Shown here piece after piece: positions 6,272 to 7,779 of a stretch of 7,779 bases of DNA; within the stretch, counting starts at the first letter, position 1; every line of letters begins with the position of its first letter. The translations under genes were made by a program, and so were the position numbers. The notes below the pieces were generated by a model that ran no database searches, was not told the DNA's origin, and saw only the letters and a list, made by a program, of their open reading frames with translations. The DNA comes from Desulfuromonadaceae bacterium (lineage in GTDB: Bacteria; Desulfobacterota; Desulfuromonadia; Desulfuromonadales; Desulfuromonadaceae), in assembly GCA_027065245.1 (NCBI GenBank), contig JAMOOS010000252.1, forward strand, positions 1-7,779. The letters run 5' to 3'.

Positions 6272-7018
6272 CTAAGCCTGTTGAGCCTCCTGCTTTGCCT
6301 CTGCTTCCTCCTTGTCGGCGCAGGCAGCGGCTTCACGCGCCTGAATCCCTTCCAGAGCGGCGTCGGCCATGCTGGCGACAAACAGACGGATGGCACGGAT
6401 GGCATCATCGTTGCCGGGAATGATGTAGTCGATCTCATCGGGATCGCAGTTGGTGTCGACGACGGCAACAACAGGGATACCCAACTTGCGGCCTTCGCTT
6501 ACAGCGATGGATTCTTTTTTGGGATCGATAACGAACATGGCGCCGGGCAATTTGTTCATCCCCTTGATACCGCCGAGGTTCTTCTCCAGTTTCACCCGCT
6601 CACGCTCCAGTTGCAGACACTCTTTCTTGGTCAGCAGTTCAAAGGTACCGTCCTTGGCCATGGCCTCGATTTTTTTGAGACGGTCAATACTGCCCTTGAT
6701 GGTGGCAAAGTTGGTCAGCATGCCGCCAAGCCAGCGGTTGTTGACATAAAACTGGCCGGCACGCTCCGCTTCCTCGCGGATGGCATCCTGCGCCTGCTTC
6801 TTGGTGCCGACAAACAGAATGCTGTCGCCGTTTTCGGTAACACTTTTGATAAAATCGCACGCGGCGCGAAAATAGCGCACTGTACGCTGCAGATCAATGA
6901 TGTAGATTCCGTTGCGCGCGCCAAAGATATACGGCTTCATCTTCGGGTTCCAGCGCTTGGTCTGATGGCCGAAATGCACCCCGGCCTCCAGCAGTTGTTT
7001 CATGGTAATCTTGGGCAT
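6272..7018 (-). CDS. rpsB: 30S ribosomal protein S2
   Basis: S2 is a late-binding protein of the small ribosomal subunit, at the head-body junction next to S1. The protein is 248 aa (E. coli 241). Seen: the N-terminal MKQLLEAGVHFGHQTKRWNP (6-25), FGARNGIYIIDLQRT (32-46), FVGTKKQA (69-76), RWLGGMLTNF (95-104), the coiled-coil hairpin around residues 108-150, and the C-terminal PVVAVVDTNCDPDEIDYIIP (182-201) with NDDAIRAIRL. It ends in a lysine-, glutamate- and alanine-rich tail (233-248). The ATG at 7018 has a strong AGGAG six bases upstream. It is the first gene of the translation block and is preceded by a structured leader. Confidence 0.99.
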   Translation of the reverse strand: MPKITMKQLLEAGVHFGHQTKRWNPKMKPYIFGARNGIYIIDLQRTVRYFRAACDFIKSVTENGDSILFVGTKKQAQDAIREEAERAGQFYVNNRWLGGMLTNFATIKGSIDRLKKIEAMAKDGTFELLTKKECLQLERERVKLEKNLGGIKGMNKLPGAMFVIDPKKESIAVSEGRKLGIPVVAVVDTNCDPDEIDYIIPGNDDAIRAIRLFVASMADAALEGIQAREAAACADKEEAEAKQEAQQA

Positions 7019-7024
7019 TTTTCT

Positions 7025-7029
7025 CTCCT
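7025..7029 (-). promoter_or_regulatory. Shine-Dalgarno of rpsB
   Basis: AGGAG on the minus strand lies six bases before the ATG at 7018. A second CAGGAG copy at 7042-7047 sits directly below the leader stem and is too far away to place a ribosome on this ATG, but could act as a standby site. Confidence 0.8.
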
Positions 7030-7047
7030 GTTCTGTGGTTGCTCCTG

Positions 7048-7121
7048 CGTTTCCGGTTTAAATCCTTCCAATCGCACATTCACCCTGTGTGAACACCACA
7101 TTGACTGGCACACCGGAAACG
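7048..7121 (-). promoter_or_regulatory. nested stem-loop in the rpsB mRNA leader
   Basis: On the minus strand a perfect 10-bp outer helix (CGTTTCCGGT at 7121-7112 with ACCGGAAACG at 7057-7048) encloses a 6-bp helix (CCAGTC at 7108-7103 with GATTGG at 7073-7068, one G-U pair). That in turn encloses a 5-bp hairpin (TTCAC at 7093-7089 with GTGAA at 7083-7079, loop ACAGG). The structure ends 18 nt before the rpsB Shine-Dalgarno. Leader structures bound by S2 itself are known for rpsB in gammaproteobacteria; whether this is such a site is inference. Confidence 0.55.
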
Positions 7122-7146
7122 GGTGGCGTTATTGACATATCGCGCT

Positions 7147-7175
7147 TAAATAACATAGCCCCTGCCCCGGCGCAA
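7147..7175 (-). promoter_or_regulatory. weak candidate promoter for rpsB
   Basis: On the minus strand, TTGCGC (7175-7170) is followed by a 17-nt spacer and TATTTA (7152-7147), with TG one base before the -10. Each box matches only 3 of 6 consensus bases, so this rests mainly on position: the predicted start near 7140 would put the whole leader stem-loop inside the transcript. Confidence 0.3.
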
Positions 7176-7195
7176 GGAAAAACACTACTGCACGG

Positions 7196-7224
7196 TTTAC
7201 AAGAGCGATGTCGTGTAATAACAT
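7196..7224 (+). promoter_or_regulatory. candidate promoter for lptF
   Basis: TTTACA (5 of 6) is followed by a 17-nt spacer and TAACAT (4 of 6). The predicted transcription start is near 7231, only about 3 nt before the lptF ATG, so the mRNA would be almost leaderless. An alternative is TTGACA at 7132-7137 with a poor CATAGC 16 nt later, which would give a longer leader. Confidence 0.35.
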
Positions 7225-7227
7225 CGC
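7205..7227. repeat. 7-bp perfect inverted repeat upstream of lptF
   Basis: GCGATGT (7205-7211) and ACATCGC (7221-7227) are exact reverse complements separated by 9 bases. The right arm covers most of the proposed lptF -10 box and ends 6 bp before the ATG. The size and spacing suit a dimeric repressor site, but no regulator is present in the window to link to it. Confidence 0.45.
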
Positions 7228-7233
7228 CAGTCT

Positions 7234-7779
7234 ATGTCTACCTACCGCATCCAGAAATACATCGCCCGCGAGGTAACCGTCCCGTTTCTGCTCGGCGTTG
7301 TCCTGTTTACGTTCGTCCTGCTGCTTGGCCGCATGCTCAAGCTCATTGAGCTTATCGTTGAAAATGGCGTGCACATTGCCGATATATTTCACTTGTTTGC
7401 CGCGCTGATGCCGTCGTTTTTCGTCATCACCGTGCCACTGTCATTTCTGCTGGCGACCATGCTGGCCCTGGGGCGGTTAAGTGGCGACAGTGAAATAGTC
7501 GCCATGAAAGCCGCCGGCATCAGCATCTACCACATCGCCAGAGTTCTTGTAGCCATGGCGCTGGTTATCTGCGCTGTTACCGCTGCTCTCACCCTGTACG
7601 CCGAACCGCTGGGGCGCAGCAACATGCGCGGCTACCTGCTCAAAATTGCCTACAGCAAACCGGCGGCATCCATCAAGGCCCAGGTATTCAATCAGGCGCT
7701 GAAAAACCTGGTAGTTTACGCCGACAAGGTCGACAGCCACAGCGGCATCATGCAGGGCGTTTTTATCTCCGACAACCGC
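7234..7779 (+). CDS. lptF: LPS export ABC transporter permease, LptF/LptG (YjgP/YjgQ) family, 5' part
   Basis: LptF and LptG form the membrane part of the LptB2FG ATPase that extracts lipopolysaccharide from the inner membrane and passes it to the periplasmic bridge. The window has the first 182 residues of a protein that is usually about 360; the frame is open to the right edge. Seen: an N-terminal basic amphipathic segment (YRIQKYIAREV, 4-14), a first membrane helix at about 16-36, a second at about 55-78, the cytoplasmic GRLSGDSEIVAMKAAGIS coupling region at 80-97 that meets LptB, a third helix at about 102-123, and the start of the periplasmic beta-jellyroll domain from about 145. ATG 7234 is the first start after an in-frame TAA at 7219, so the start is firm although no Shine-Dalgarno is seen. 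LptF is favoured over LptG from the N-terminus and from its promoter-proximal position; the two are paralogues and this is not certain. Confidence 0.9.
   Translation, partial: MSTYRIQKYIAREVTVPFLLGVVLFTFVLLLGRMLKLIELIVENGVHIADIFHLFAALMPSFFVITVPLSFLLATMLALGRLSGDSEIVAMKAAGISIYHIARVLVAMALVICAVTAALTLYAEPLGRSNMRGYLLKIAYSKPAASIKAQVFNQALKNLVVYADKVDSHSGIMQGVFISDNR

Noticed and set aside
6894..7079. Small open frame in the rpsB leader overlapping the rpsB start (61 codons, minus strand)
   Set aside because: No Shine-Dalgarno at a proper distance from its ATG, out of frame with rpsB and with a translation that is the shifted frame of rpsB in its second half.
6020..7135. A 371-codon open frame on the plus strand over rpsB and the tsf start
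   Set aside because: It crosses the terminator, the rpsB gene and its leader in antisense; no recognisable domain.
1..7779. Search for tRNA or rRNA genes, CRISPR repeats, insertion sequences, attachment sites or a novel defence system
   Set aside because: All stretches over 100 bases outside genes were read and hold only terminators, promoters and leader structure; the rest is conserved housekeeping coding sequence.

Overview
This window is a housekeeping gene cluster from a Gram-negative bacterium. On the minus strand, read from right to left, the order is rpsB, tsf, pyrH, frr, uppS, cdsA, dxr, rseP (3' end cut by the left edge). A ninth gene, lptF, runs the other way from the right-hand intergenic region and is cut by the right edge. 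RseP-type and LptF-type proteins imply an outer membrane. The gene order, together with protein features such as the long EF-Ts, the acidic RseP linker and the LptF N-terminus, resembles Desulfuromonadales/Geobacter-like bacteria (former Deltaproteobacteria). That placement is an inference from memory, not a search result. By eye the DNA is moderately GC-rich.

Layout: 1-1036 rseP (partial), 1033-2202 dxr, 2205-3005 cdsA, 3001-3735 uppS, 3736-3892 promoter and terminator region, 3893-4450 frr, 4450-5178 pyrH, 5209-6117 tsf, 6118-6271 attenuator and promoter region, 6272-7018 rpsB, 7019-7233 divergent regulatory region, 7234-7779 lptF (partial). Many genes overlap or nearly touch (dxr/rseP by 4 nt, frr/pyrH by 1 nt, cdsA/uppS by 5 nt, 2 nt between cdsA and dxr), so translational coupling is likely.

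Functionally there are two blocks. rpsB-tsf-pyrH-frr serves translation (ribosomal protein S2, EF-Ts, ribosome recycling factor) and UMP phosphorylation. uppS-cdsA-dxr-rseP serves the envelope: isoprenoid precursor, undecaprenyl carrier, CDP-diacylglycerol for phospholipids, and the site-2 protease of envelope stress signalling. lptF belongs to lipopolysaccharide export. The sequence supports a transcriptional break between the blocks: a strong intrinsic terminator after frr is followed by a good sigma70-like promoter before uppS. A second hairpin-plus-T-run lies between rpsB and tsf, with a possible internal promoter for tsf after it.

I found no mobile element, CRISPR array, RNA gene or unknown coding gene, and no evidence of an undescribed multi-gene system. 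The points worth a second look are regulatory or start-site details: a probable AUU start codon for cdsA, a nested stem-loop in the rpsB leader, the rpsB-tsf attenuator with a duplicated arm, and an inverted repeat over the proposed lptF promoter.
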